DNA of 64,000 nt, from assembly GCF_042646125.1 (NCBI RefSeq), contig NZ_JBHRSW010000006.1:186001-250000 (forward strand), in the 5' to 3' direction. The position numbers and the translations under genes were made by a program. Origin of the DNA: Glaciecola flavus. GTDB lineage: Bacteria > Pseudomonadota > Gammaproteobacteria > Enterobacterales > Alteromonadaceae. Shown here in pieces: positions 33,894 to 42,959 of the stretch; the first letter of the stretch is position 1; each line of letters opens with the position of its first letter. The notes below the pieces were generated by a model. The model saw only the letters and a list, made by a program, of their open reading frames with translations. It was not told the origin of the DNA and did no database searches.

Positions 33894-35270
33894 ATGCGCG
33901 CGATTAAAGCCTATTCGAAAAGCTCTAGTTTTCTAGTCAGTTTTATTTTCACATTTTTGCTGTTTGTAGGCGTTGCCTTCAACACCTATGTCTTATCAGT
34001 GTCCAATGACGACTTACTCATTCGTGAGACAGAAGCGGCTATTTTGGCAGATATTGGCGGATTTAGAAGTCTATACGAATCCGCAGGGCAAAGCGCAGTC
34101 ATTGCGGCGTTAGAGAACCGTCTAAAAAACAGAAACAATGATTTTTTGTACTACTTAAAAAATGCTGATGATGAGTTTATTGCAGGCAATTTGAAGGACT
34201 GGCCAGAATCTGATGTTAAGCTAATTCGCAATGGCTTATTAGAGATTGAAGTCAGCACGCGGACATCGAACGAGCACGACACGCCCTCAGATGCACAAAC
34301 AGCCATAGCGATGATTGTGGCTTTTTCCAATCAAGATAACTTACTCATTGCCAGAAGTGTACAAAACTATGAATTTGCCGTGTGGCTGGCGCAAACATCC
34401 TCTTGGGTAATGATTATTATCGTTTGTATCATATCAATACTGAGTCTTGCTGTAGCTTATTACGTTGTGAGTCGCATAAATAAAATCTCTGACACAGCAG
34501 ACGAAATCATTTCCTCCGGCAATTTAAGTGAACGCCTGTATGTAGAAAGTGATTGGGATGATTTGAGTAAGCTAACTGTATCTCTCAACTTGATGCTCGA
34601 CAAGCTCGAGCAATCTGTCAACGGTATTCGCTCAGTTTCGGATAACATTGCCCACGATTTGCGCACACCACTCACCCGTTTAAAAACTCACCTCGAACAG
34701 CTTAAAGAGGATGAACTCAAACACAATCTTATTGCAGAATGTGACAACATCTTAGCCATATTCAATTCCTTACTACGCATCACGTACATCGAAACAAATG
34801 CCAAACGAGAGGGCTTCGAGCAAAGCAACCTTAGCTTGGTTCTCGAGGATGCCATCGACCTTTACCAGCCGATTCTCGAAGAAAAACACATTGAATTGTC
34901 TACAGATATTGGCAATGACTTATATGCAATATGTGATAAAAGCTTAATATTTCAAGTATTTACCAATTTAATCGATAATGCCAGTAAATTTACGCCTGCA
35001 AAAGGCAGCATAAAATTAGTGCTGAGCCAGCAAGGCAACAATGTCTTTTTTTCGGTATGTGATTCAGGCATTGGTGTCGACGACGCAGCCCTATCAAAAC
35101 TAACACAACGCTTTTATCGCGCAGATAAAAGTCGCACAGCTAGAGGAAATGGACTAGGACTATCTTTAGTATCAGCCGTTGTTGCCCTGCACTTAGGTGA
35201 AATGTCGTTCTCAAATTCGACCATAGCCGACACAGGGTTATGCTGCAAAATCACAATACCTTGCAAATAA
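33894..35270 (+). CDS. Membrane sensor histidine kinase
   Basis: 458 residues. Two membrane helices (about residues 10-36 and 163-188) enclose a periplasmic sensor of about 125 residues. A HAMP linker follows (SRINKISDTADEIISSGNLSERL), then the H-box with His254 in NIAHDLRTPLTRL. The ATPase domain has N box LIDNASKF, G1 VCDSGIGVDD, F box QRFYRADKSR and G2 GNGLGLSLV. Its ATG touches the stop of the response regulator gene, so the pair is translated together. Confidence 0.94.
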   Translation: MRAIKAYSKSSSFLVSFIFTFLLFVGVAFNTYVLSVSNDDLLIRETEAAILADIGGFRSLYESAGQSAVIAALENRLKNRNNDFLYYLKNADDEFIAGNLKDWPESDVKLIRNGLLEIEVSTRTSNEHDTPSDAQTAIAMIVAFSNQDNLLIARSVQNYEFAVWLAQTSSWVMIIIVCIISILSLAVAYYVVSRINKISDTADEIISSGNLSERLYVESDWDDLSKLTVSLNLMLDKLEQSVNGIRSVSDNIAHDLRTPLTRLKTHLEQLKEDELKHNLIAECDNILAIFNSLLRITYIETNAKREGFEQSNLSLVLEDAIDLYQPILEEKHIELSTDIGNDLYAICDKSLIFQVFTNLIDNASKFTPAKGSIKLVLSQQGNNVFFSVCDSGIGVDDAALSKLTQRFYRADKSRTARGNGLGLSLVSAVVALHLGEMSFSNSTIADTGLCCKITIPCK

Positions 35271-35326
35271 GCGAAAGAGTTCGGTACAAATCTGAACGGT
35301 ATGTGTCTCATTTTTTTTCATGGATC

Positions 35327-35890
35327 TCATTGTTTTTGCATGAATATAGTGACTTCTGCCATGACAATACCAAACTTTTTGATATACGAACGATTCATAA
35401 TCGTCGAATCGTCGAAGGCCCAGAACCAATCATCAAAATTCACACGATACGTCGTATCGTTTACCTGCAAGTCCATTTCATAAGCGAAGTTAAATGCATT
35501 ACCGTAGGAGATACCCTTTGCCGAACCCGCTATATCACCTGCGCTCCCTGAAAACGTCCCGTCAGCGTTTCTTTGAATTGTCCATACTCGAGTTTTTGGC
35601 CCGTCACCAAAGCCATACTCAAACACCTCGTCTAAAATGAGCTTGTCATCTTGTTTGTCACCCACTATCGAGACAGTGAAGCGCTGTACGAGCTCGCCAC
35701 TTCTATTTTGCACTATCCCCCACGCTTTTACCTCACCAGTAAAAAATGACGCTAAATCAAATTTCGGCGAAATATCTTCGTAGCTCTCGCCTTCGATTGA
35801 GATCGAACAGGCGGTTAAGGTGAGCATAGTGATACCGAGTAAAACGGCTCGAACTAATGACATAGTTGATTTTTTAGGCTGAGTAATCAT
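35327..35890 (-). CDS. DUF3833 lipoprotein
   Basis: 187 residues with a lipoprotein signal ending LTLTAC (Cys28). The mature part has SPKFDLASFFTGEVKAWGIVQNRSGELVQRFTV and ends FDDSTIMNRSYIKKFGIVMAEVTIFM, both typical of DUF3833. The ATG at 35890 has AGGA about ten bases upstream. The family has no established function; it is often encoded beside chalcone-isomerase-like and lipocalin-type genes, and here it lies five bases behind one. Confidence 0.85.
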   Translation of the reverse strand: MITQPKKSTMSLVRAVLLGITMLTLTACSISIEGESYEDISPKFDLASFFTGEVKAWGIVQNRSGELVQRFTVSIVGDKQDDKLILDEVFEYGFGDGPKTRVWTIQRNADGTFSGSAGDIAGSAKGISYGNAFNFAYEMDLQVNDTTYRVNFDDWFWAFDDSTIMNRSYIKKFGIVMAEVTIFMQKQ

Positions 35891-35895
35891 ATTGA

Positions 35896-36399
35896 TTACA
35901 GTCCTAACAAACGTTTTCGCATTTTTGGTTCAGAACTTTTTTCAGACAACCAAATATCAAAAAACCATTGCGAAAACTCCGGGTCTTCTACTACCCCTAA
36001 GCGTTGTTCGTCAAAGTAAAAAATACTGTAAGCTCTGTCGTCAACAATACCTGTGATTGTGTTCCCTTCTTTCACATCAGGGAAAAGGATTTGCATTTGT
36101 TCAAACCACTTTGCCAGCTTGCGTTCGTCTTCCATTCCTAAGTCTCTGATTTCATCAATCGACCTACTAGCGATTTCCTTACCGTCGAATGCACGTAAAT
36201 AAGTCAAACTAAGTGCAAACGGTTTGTCCTTCGACCACTGTCCTTTTGGCGCGACTAACTCCGCATCGTAGATATCCCAAAACAACACTTCCAAGCGTGT
36301 CTTACCTACTGTTTTGGGGTCATCAATATATTTGATATAGCTTTTTGCCTCAGCAAGTGACGAACAAAGCAGAATAAGTACAATGCATAAATACCGCAT
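35896..36399 (-). CDS. Chalcone-isomerase-like periplasmic protein
   Basis: 167 residues with a signal peptide (about 1-18, ending AEA). The mature part, with TRLEVLFWDIYDAELVAPKGQW and ALSLTYLRAFDGKEIASRSIDEI, matches the chalcone-isomerase-like family found in proteobacteria. Catalytic residues for flavonoid isomerisation are not expected to be meaningful here; bacterial members are of unknown role. It is the first gene of a two-gene unit with the DUF3833 lipoprotein (five-base gap). Confidence 0.82.
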   Translation of the reverse strand: MRYLCIVLILLCSSLAEAKSYIKYIDDPKTVGKTRLEVLFWDIYDAELVAPKGQWSKDKPFALSLTYLRAFDGKEIASRSIDEIRDLGMEDERKLAKWFEQMQILFPDVKEGNTITGIVDDRAYSIFYFDEQRLGVVEDPEFSQWFFDIWLSEKSSEPKMRKRLLGL

Positions 36400-36784
36400 A
36401 AAAAACCTTCATTGCCATTAGAAAAACACGGGTAAATACAAACAATCAGCATTAATAATGCCTTTATAGCGATCCCTCGAAAGAGGATACAATAAGTGAT
36501 AAAACTATCTTTTTATTGACCCGCTGATATTACCCATTAATACCGCTTTATTACTTACTATTTGTCTCGGGTTAGAGTTATTAACGTTAGAAAACGGCAA
36601 TACAGATCATTAAACTTGTTTTAGTTTTCGAGGGTCCGTTGACCTTAGCATTGATGGAGGGAGTGCGGGATGTGCTGAGCTATCTTGAACTAGCTCCACA
36701 CAACCCGACTTGATTAGAAAGGTAGTGGCAGTACTTCCTTGTTCGTAACTTCAACAAAGCCATACAATCCACAATAGTGCGCAG
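36400..36784. other. Gene-free stretch between ridA and the chalcone-isomerase-like gene
   Basis: 385 bases. I see no gene. It contains the short motif GGGTCCGTTGACCTT near 36632, related to motifs at 675 and 28331, a small hairpin CCTCGAAAGAGG near 36475, and an inverted repeat GAGCTA-tcttgaac-TAGCTC near 36680. The left end must hold the promoter of the minus-strand chalcone-isomerase-like gene; the right end is downstream of the RidA gene. Confidence 0.5.
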
Positions 36785-37288
36785 TTACTTGCTCGGCTTC
36801 GCCAATACCATTTCAATCTCAACCAGCATATTTGGTGCTACCAAGCCCGCTACTTGCAGAGCAGAGCGAGCAGGTAAGTTTGGCTGCTCTTTAGTGCCAA
36901 AGTACTTTGTATAAGCACGCATAAAACCTGCAAAATCCATTTTTCCATCTAAGTTAGGATCGCCCACAAGGAACACCGTAAGCTTAACAGCGTCACCAAA
37001 GTCTACCCCCAAGTCTTTAAATGATGATTCGAACTTTTTTAATACCGACAAAGTTTGTGCTTCTGTGTCTCCCCAATACTCCATGCTGTATTTTTCAGCG
37101 TCAGGATTGGCAGGACTGGGTACCTGACCGCTGTGGTATATAAGCGTAGTCGTCGCCGGCACTTCTACCGCTCGTGCAATCGGGAAGGTACTATTATTTG
37201 GCAATTTGTGGCGTGTTACTTCGGCGTTTACGTTTGCAGAAATTAATAAATAAGTCGTTAAAACTGACAATAACTTGATAATTTTCAT
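36785..37288 (-). CDS. Exported RidA-family imine/enamine deaminase
   Basis: 167 residues with a signal peptide (MKIIKLLSVLTTYLLISANVNA), unusual because most RidA proteins are cytosolic. The mature part is a RidA/YjgF fold: the active-site Arg141 is in LPARSALQVAGL and the acidic residue pair in VEIEMVLA at 156-163. RidA proteins hydrolyse reactive 2-aminoacrylate and other imines to ketones and ammonia. It lies five bases after the cytochrome c gene and in the same unit as a flavin amine oxidase, whose product would be an imine. The periplasmic site and partner are inferred. Confidence 0.85.
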   Translation of the reverse strand: MKIIKLLSVLTTYLLISANVNAEVTRHKLPNNSTFPIARAVEVPATTTLIYHSGQVPSPANPDAEKYSMEYWGDTEAQTLSVLKKFESSFKDLGVDFGDAVKLTVFLVGDPNLDGKMDFAGFMRAYTKYFGTKEQPNLPARSALQVAGLVAPNMLVEIEMVLAKPSK

Positions 37289-37293
37289 TGTAT

Positions 37294-37932
37294 TTATTTT
37301 CCAATAGTTAATTGTTGTAATGATGAAATATAAGCGGTTACATCGGCTATCATCTTGTCGTCTGATAATGATTGTGCGGCACTTGCCATAATCACACCGT
37401 TTGTATTTTCAGGATCACCTCCTCTGACGCCTGATTTAAAATAATTTAACTGAGTACTTATGTACCAATCATTTAAGCCGGTCAGTCGAGGTGCGCCCAA
37501 GGCTTCGTTGCCTTCACCTGAGGCACCATGGCATGCCGCGCATTGAGTGTAAAGCTTTTCTCCACTAATCGGGTCGCCATCAATGGTCTTGTCAGGTAAA
37601 GGGGCTGTTGCTCTGGCAATAAAGTTAATGGCTTCTTCAAGCATTTCTGGCGTTATGGATTGTGCCACGGGTAACATTTCATACCCCGTCACATCGTCTT
37701 CGTGTACGCCACGCCAACCTTTTTTGAATGCGTCGATTTGGTTTCTGAGGTACCAAGGCTGAAGCCCAAGCAAACGAGGGGCACGCGTTCCTTCGCTCCC
37801 CATCAGTTGGGAGCCATGACAGACCATACATGTTACCAACGACTCCGGCACGGGTAACAAATCCTCAAAATCTGAACCTGCAATCGCAAAAAGTGGAGAA
37901 CACAAGCACAACATCCATAATTTTTTAAACAT
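37294..37932 (-). CDS. Exported diheme cytochrome c (c4-like)
   Basis: 212 residues from the ATG at 37932, chosen for its strong site AGGAGGTAATC; a further start upstream lacks one. A signal peptide occupies about residues 1-19. Two heme motifs, CMVCH (35-39) and CAACH (131-135), each have a downstream Met ligand candidate (MLPVAQSI at 86; MASAAQSL near 197), giving two c-type domains as in cytochrome c4. It sits ten bases behind the amine oxidase gene and five before ridA. I infer it takes electrons from the oxidase in the periplasm. Confidence 0.9.
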   Translation of the reverse strand: MFKKLWMLCLCSPLFAIAGSDFEDLLPVPESLVTCMVCHGSQLMGSEGTRAPRLLGLQPWYLRNQIDAFKKGWRGVHEDDVTGYEMLPVAQSITPEMLEEAINFIARATAPLPDKTIDGDPISGEKLYTQCAACHGASGEGNEALGAPRLTGLNDWYISTQLNYFKSGVRGGDPENTNGVIMASAAQSLSDDKMIADVTAYISSLQQLTIGK

Positions 37933-37942
37933 GATTACCTCC

Positions 37943-39496
37943 TCACGCCTCAACAAGTTCAGAAAAGTGCGCTAAGGAAGTTTCCATCGCAGCCAAGGCA
38001 CCCTCTTGCCACCCTGGGTGATAACTAATTTGATCCCCCATCATAAAGTGTCTGCCCTCAGGTTTTTGCAAACGCGTAAAGTAGCGCTTGCGGTCTTCGG
38101 TACTCATGGTGCTGCCACAACCCATCATGTGATTCATGCGGCTCCACGGGATTGAAATACCCGTCTCGATGTAAGAAGAGTAATTTGGATGGATTTGATC
38201 ACCCATCGCAGCAGCCACTTCTAGACGTTTTTGGGGAGTCAAGCGCGCAAAGTAATCATATTGTTTTTCTTCCCAAACATAGGCACCCAGCATAATGCCT
38301 TTATTGCTAAAGATCCCACTGGATGGGTACCAGACTTGGCGAATAGGCAAGTTGGTATAACTAATGCCACCGTATATATTTTCTTTTTCCCAAAAACGTT
38401 CCTTCATTTGGAAGCCAATTTTGAACAATTTGCCACGCTTGAGAGTGTTAAGCGCCTGCTTGTATTCAGTCGAAAAGTTATTGACAATCCCATTCATAAA
38501 GTGCGCAGGAATACAGTTAAAACAATAGTCTGCATCGATTGTTTTCATTTCTCCCTTTTGAGAGTAAGCGATATGCACGCCGCTCTCATGCAACTTGATT
38601 GCACTTACCTGAGAATTATAGTGAATAGGTGTCGCAATGTTGTTCAAAAAGCCATCTACTATTTTATCCATCCCGCCCACTGGGGTCATCAAGGGTTCTG
38701 CCCAGTCATACAACTCAGTCATGCGTTGTATTCGCGAGAATAAAGGTGAGTTGACCAGGTCTTTTAAGGCTGGAGGCGTTCTCAGTTCAGGTTTAGACAG
38801 CATTCGATCACCCAAGGCACCTGAGCGCTCACTGCCGACGTAATTTCCTGCTTCGTCTAGATCACCAAAAACGTTCAAAAAGTTTGACAAATTTTCAATG
38901 TCATCTTTGCTTAATTCGGCATCGAAACGACTAGAATCTATGGCTTTTTGTGCCAGTTCGGCAACAAAACCGCGGCTGTCCGCGATATGCTCGCCAATGC
39001 GAATAGGTTTACCATCAAAATTATTTGAGTCATGCAAATACGCGAGTCGGTTGCTGTTGGCGATAATACGCATCGGGACATTAAAGGTTTTACAATAGTG
39101 CAGTGTGCGTTCGTGGTGGCCCGGTATGCGTGCTGCACCACAATTCATATATAGGTCGGGATCATCATCGAACTGACAAATCGAAGGTGCGCCGAGTTCG
39201 TCAATTAGATCGCCGTGACGCGCAGTAAAAACTCGGCCACCTGCTCGATGTGAAGCCTCTAGGATGATGCATTGGTAACCCGCGCGTTCCAACTCATAGG
39301 CGGCGGCGAGACCAGAAATACCCGCCCCTAAGATCACTATTTTATTCTTGCCTTTTTTTGCTGAATGGAGCGATATGGATCGCTTTCCACTGCTAGTAGA
39401 AATCAAACCCATTGCAGCACTTGCTTGGTAAGCCAGCGAGCTGCCACCCACTGTCGCCAGCATATTCAGAAACTGTCGCCTGTTAAAATTTCTCAT
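37943..39496 (-). CDS. Tat-exported flavin amine oxidase/dehydrogenase
   Basis: 517 residues. N-terminus MRNFNRRQFLNMLATVGG is a twin-arginine signal. The FAD Rossmann motif is IVILGAGISGLAAAYELERAG (residues 53-73), continuing to EASHRAGGRV. The C-terminal FAD-binding motif is HFMMGDQISYHPGWQEGALAAMETSL. This is the monoamine oxidase / L-amino acid oxidase family; the substrate cannot be read from sequence. The unit with a cytochrome c and a RidA protein suggests that electrons go to cytochrome c rather than oxygen, as shown for the nicotine-oxidising NicA2. It heads the three-gene unit. Confidence 0.88.
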   Translation of the reverse strand: MRNFNRRQFLNMLATVGGSSLAYQASAAMGLISTSSGKRSISLHSAKKGKNKIVILGAGISGLAAAYELERAGYQCIILEASHRAGGRVFTARHGDLIDELGAPSICQFDDDPDLYMNCGAARIPGHHERTLHYCKTFNVPMRIIANSNRLAYLHDSNNFDGKPIRIGEHIADSRGFVAELAQKAIDSSRFDAELSKDDIENLSNFLNVFGDLDEAGNYVGSERSGALGDRMLSKPELRTPPALKDLVNSPLFSRIQRMTELYDWAEPLMTPVGGMDKIVDGFLNNIATPIHYNSQVSAIKLHESGVHIAYSQKGEMKTIDADYCFNCIPAHFMNGIVNNFSTEYKQALNTLKRGKLFKIGFQMKERFWEKENIYGGISYTNLPIRQVWYPSSGIFSNKGIMLGAYVWEEKQYDYFARLTPQKRLEVAAAMGDQIHPNYSSYIETGISIPWSRMNHMMGCGSTMSTEDRKRYFTRLQKPEGRHFMMGDQISYHPGWQEGALAAMETSLAHFSELVEA

Positions 39497-40000
39497 GCCC
39501 TACCTTTCGACAAGCCTATATAAAAATAAGGCTTTAAAATTTGATTCACTTATGCAATTAGCAAACCAAATATAAAAACCTTATAAATCATACAATTACT
39601 GTTTTCGGTGCGTGAACTTGCACTTTTTTGGATGCATATCTAACAAAACTAGTTGGTTCTGCGCCATTAAGGGTAAGGTTGGTGAAATGCGTGTTGTAAA
39701 CTGAACCGCTTATTTCGAATTCGCTGTCATAGCACTTATACATGAAGGCAAGGTTTATTGATTGTGCTAATATGCCCGAGTGTGTTGTTCGTCTCATTAC
39801 AATGACGAAGCAATGATGTAGCAATGCTCAACAAACAATAATAAATAAGGCTAAGTGCCCTTTAAGGGTAGATACTCAAAAAACAAAGTCGCTGCCAACC
39901 TATCCATGGGACTCCAAAAAGGCTTCCATGCCTTTTTGGCTTTGCTTTGTGAGTATCTACACTTAAAGGAAACTTAGCCATAAATAAAAAGGGAGAAATA
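39497..40000. other. Divergent region between the amine oxidase and DUF885 genes
   Basis: 504 bases without a convincing gene. The right third is filled by the nested palindrome at 39849-39979, whose right arm ends 21 bases before the DUF885 start. The rest (39500-39840) is AT-rich and should contain the outward promoters; I see no operator I recognise. Confidence 0.5.
39849..39979. repeat. Nested palindromic repeat, type 3 (different arms, same loop design)
   Basis: Left arm 39849-39888 and right arm 39940-39979 match as reverse complements at 35 of 40 positions. The 51-base loop (39889-39939) has CGCTGC-N5-TATCCATG near its start, then an exact ten-base hairpin CCAAAAAGGC-ttccat-GCCTTTTTGG (39914-39939). 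Arms are unrelated to copies 1 and 2, but arm length, loop length, the CGCTGC…ATCCATG box and a second palindrome with TCCATG core are shared. It lies in the 5' leader of the DUF885 gene. Confidence 0.85.
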
Positions 40001-41902
40001 ATGCGAAACCAATTAATCGCACTTGCAGTAGCGGTGGCCGTTGCTGGTTGTAACAACGACAAAAACCAAACCGAAACGCTAGACGCAACGACTAGTCAAA
40101 CCGCAGTTTCAGCCGAGAATGCACCAGTCACCCAATCTCAAATCGAAGCAGAGACTGAGCGCTTAAACGCGTGGTTTGAAAATAAATACGAAGAAGAGCT
40201 ACTAAACAGCCCTATCCAATTGACCTTTTTAGGACGTGATGAGCGTCAAGGTGAAATTGATGATGTATCTGAAGCGGCACAAGATGAAGCACTTGCACGC
40301 AGCCGTGCAAACTTAATTGAGCTCAAGCGTGACTTTGATTACAACAAGTTAAGTGAAGATGCCAAAATTTCTTATGACATTTGGGTGTATCAAGCTGAGC
40401 AAGCCGAAAAAAGTAACGAATTCAGGAACAATGCCTACATATTTGAACAAATGAGAGCGATTCATAGCTTCTTTCCACAACTGCTTATTGCTTTTCACAA
40501 AGTAGAAGATGGCGAAGATATGGACAACTATTTGTCTCGTATTTCGGGCAGTGCTACGGCTATCAACGAACTCGTCAAACAATCTAAAAAGATTGCCAAA
40601 AATGGCGTTAGACCTCCTTATTTTTCTTTCGAGTCTGTAATCAAACAGGCAAGCGACATTATTAGTGGTGCCCCTTTTGATTCCAACGAAGACAGTGCAA
40701 TCTGGGCAGACGCCAAAAAGAAGATTGCACAATTAGTCGAAGAAGAAAAAATAGATAGTCAAAAAGCTCAGCAGCTTACCGACGATATAAAGGCCGCGCT
40801 TTTAAATGAATGGATGCCAGCTTATCAAAACCTGATTGCTTGGCAAAAAGAAGACCAAGTTAATGTGAGCCCTAGTGCTCAGGGCGTCAGCCAATTACCG
40901 CAGGGGACAGCTTATTACAATGAAAGGCTGGCTAACCATACCACAACGAATCTGACAGCAGAAGAAATCCATGAAATTGGCTTGGCCGAAGTGGCAAGGC
41001 TAAGAAAAGACATGGAATCGGTAAAAGAAGCATTTGGATTTAGCGGCTCACTTCCAGAGTTCTTCAGCTTTTTGAGAGACACCAAAGACGATGAACGCTT
41101 ATATTACCCAAACACAGATGAAGGTCGTCAAGCCTACATAGACGACGCCACTGCTGCCATTGATGGTATTCGAGCCGTCTTGCCCGACTATTTTGGTATC
41201 ATGCCAAAGGCTGACATGGTAGTAAAACGCGTAGAATCGTTTAGAGAGCAAGACGGTGCTGCACAACATTATTATCCTTCCTCTCCTGACGGCTCGCGTC
41301 CGGGAATATATTACGCGCATTTGTCAGACATGACTGCTATGCCCAAACGTGAATTAGAGGTCATTGCCTATCACGAAGGCTTACCCGGTCATCACATGCA
41401 AATAGCGATTCAACAAGAGCTTGAAGGGATTCCAACTTTCCGTACGCAGGCCAGTTTTACCGCTTACAGTGAAGGTTGGGGGTTATATTCAGAATGGCTT
41501 GCCAAAGAAATGCCGAATACCTATGTCGATCCACTTTCAGAGTTTGGCAGATTGGGGTCAGAGATTTGGCGGGCAATTCGTTTAGTGGTCGACACAGGCT
41601 TACATGCTAAAGGCTGGACTGAACAGCAAGCTGTTGATTATTTTATTGCTAACTCTGCAGTGACAAAGGAACAAGCGAGCAGTGAAATTCGCCGTTATTT
41701 AGTGCTGCCTGGACAAGCCACCAGTTACAAAATCGGTATGATTAAAATTCAAGAACTACGCAAAAATGCTGAAAAGGTCTTACAAGACAAATTTGATATA
41801 AAAGGCTTTCACGATGTTGTGCTAGGGGGTGGAGCAATGCCCATGTCCTTGTTGGAGAGACGCGTGAATAAATGGGTTGAGGAGATACAAGCAGGCGCGT
41901 GA
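40001..41902 (+). CDS. DUF885 lipoprotein, probable zinc peptidase-like
   Basis: 633 residues. A short lipoprotein signal ends AVAGC (Cys17). The body is a DUF885 protein: a helical N-terminal half, then YHEGLPGHHMQIAIQQEL with an HExxxHH-type zinc motif near residues 458-465, and ASFTAYSEGWGLYSEWLAKEM with the Glu expected as third ligand. DUF885 proteins are predicted metallopeptidases of the gluzincin type; few have been tested. The ATG follows AAAGGGAGAAATA. It overlaps the next gene by four bases (GTGA). Confidence 0.88.
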   Translation: MRNQLIALAVAVAVAGCNNDKNQTETLDATTSQTAVSAENAPVTQSQIEAETERLNAWFENKYEEELLNSPIQLTFLGRDERQGEIDDVSEAAQDEALARSRANLIELKRDFDYNKLSEDAKISYDIWVYQAEQAEKSNEFRNNAYIFEQMRAIHSFFPQLLIAFHKVEDGEDMDNYLSRISGSATAINELVKQSKKIAKNGVRPPYFSFESVIKQASDIISGAPFDSNEDSAIWADAKKKIAQLVEEEKIDSQKAQQLTDDIKAALLNEWMPAYQNLIAWQKEDQVNVSPSAQGVSQLPQGTAYYNERLANHTTTNLTAEEIHEIGLAEVARLRKDMESVKEAFGFSGSLPEFFSFLRDTKDDERLYYPNTDEGRQAYIDDATAAIDGIRAVLPDYFGIMPKADMVVKRVESFREQDGAAQHYYPSSPDGSRPGIYYAHLSDMTAMPKRELEVIAYHEGLPGHHMQIAIQQELEGIPTFRTQASFTAYSEGWGLYSEWLAKEMPNTYVDPLSEFGRLGSEIWRAIRLVVDTGLHAKGWTEQQAVDYFIANSAVTKEQASSEIRRYLVLPGQATSYKIGMIKIQELRKNAEKVLQDKFDIKGFHDVVLGGGAMPMSLLERRVNKWVEEIQAGA

Positions 41903-42882
41903 GTATCAAAGTGTTAAAGAAAACTGCACTTGCGAGTGATATAGAAAAATCACTCGCCCTCCAATTGCCCTCGCCAGTTCAACACGTGAACTGGCCTTTT
42001 TTTATTCAAACTACAAAACCAAAGGCAAACAATGGTAACGAAGCGCAGACCCGAAGCATTGTAGTCAAAAGAGACGACCTCATTCACCCAATAATCTCGG
42101 GCAACAAATGGCGTAAACTATCGCCTATTGTGCTTCTCGCAATAAAAAACAACTGGCGTCATCTTGCCAGTTTTGGTGGTGCTTATTCCAATCATTTACA
42201 TGCCTTGGGCTATGTATGCAAGGAACTTGGGATAAAATGCACGGCGATTATTAGGGGTGACTATTCCCAACACCCTTCTCCAACGATCATGGACTTGATT
42301 GCGTGGGGAACAGATATTGTTTATGTGACAAAGCGCGAGTACCAATTTCGCCAAGAGCCAGACTATCAGCAACAAATGACCAAACGACTCAAAGCTGACA
42401 TGCTCATTCCCGAAGGCGGTACGACTACAAAGTACTTGCAAGGCGTGACGAGTATTATTGATGAGCTAAACGCGCAATCAAATATCGAACAACTTGTGTT
42501 ACCTATTGGTAGTGGCGGCACCATGGCAGGCTTGATCCAAGCTCAAAGCACAACTAAACCGCTCAATATTCACGGCATCAGTGTATTGAAAGGAGAAGGC
42601 TACCACCCAAAAATTATACAACACTTACTTAGTTCGAGATCCCCAAAGAATACTTGGCAAATACATGAACAGTTTCATCATGGCGGCTATGCAAAAACAA
42701 GCGAGCCTCTGCTGCAGTTTTCGCAGCATTTTAGTAAACATACCTCAATAGCACTCGATAAGGTTTACAATGCAAAAAGCTTTTACGCGCTGAATCAATT
42801 ACTTATTGAACAGGCATTTGAAGAAGCAGAAAAAATTTGTATTTTGCACACGGGCGGCACCCAAGGAAATAGAAAAATTTAA
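41899..42882 (+). CDS. PLP-dependent ACC deaminase / D-cysteine desulfhydrase family enzyme
   Basis: 327 residues, starting at GTG 41899 inside the end of the DUF885 gene. Fold-type II PLP enzyme: the cofactor Lys is in ISGNKWRKLSP, then SFGGAYSNHLHALGYVCKELG and the phosphate-binding LPIGSGGTMAGLIQ. The family includes 1-aminocyclopropane-1-carboxylate deaminase and D-cysteine desulfhydrase; the substrate is not decided by sequence. Close coupling to a predicted exported peptidase hints at amino acid scavenging, but the enzyme itself has no signal. Confidence 0.85.
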   Translation: MSIKVLKKTALASDIEKSLALQLPSPVQHVNWPFFIQTTKPKANNGNEAQTRSIVVKRDDLIHPIISGNKWRKLSPIVLLAIKNNWRHLASFGGAYSNHLHALGYVCKELGIKCTAIIRGDYSQHPSPTIMDLIAWGTDIVYVTKREYQFRQEPDYQQQMTKRLKADMLIPEGGTTTKYLQGVTSIIDELNAQSNIEQLVLPIGSGGTMAGLIQAQSTTKPLNIHGISVLKGEGYHPKIIQHLLSSRSPKNTWQIHEQFHHGGYAKTSEPLLQFSQHFSKHTSIALDKVYNAKSFYALNQLLIEQAFEEAEKICILHTGGTQGNRKI

Positions 42883-42959
42883 TCAAAATGCGCTGAACTT
42901 TTTGCAATAGGCTGCCGTTAACCTAGGTAAGTTTGTTATGCATCGCCAGGTTTATTTAC

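Noticed and set aside
38231..38743. Plus-strand open frame of 170 codons
   Set aside because: Antisense inside the flavin amine oxidase gene; no ribosome site or recognisable motif.
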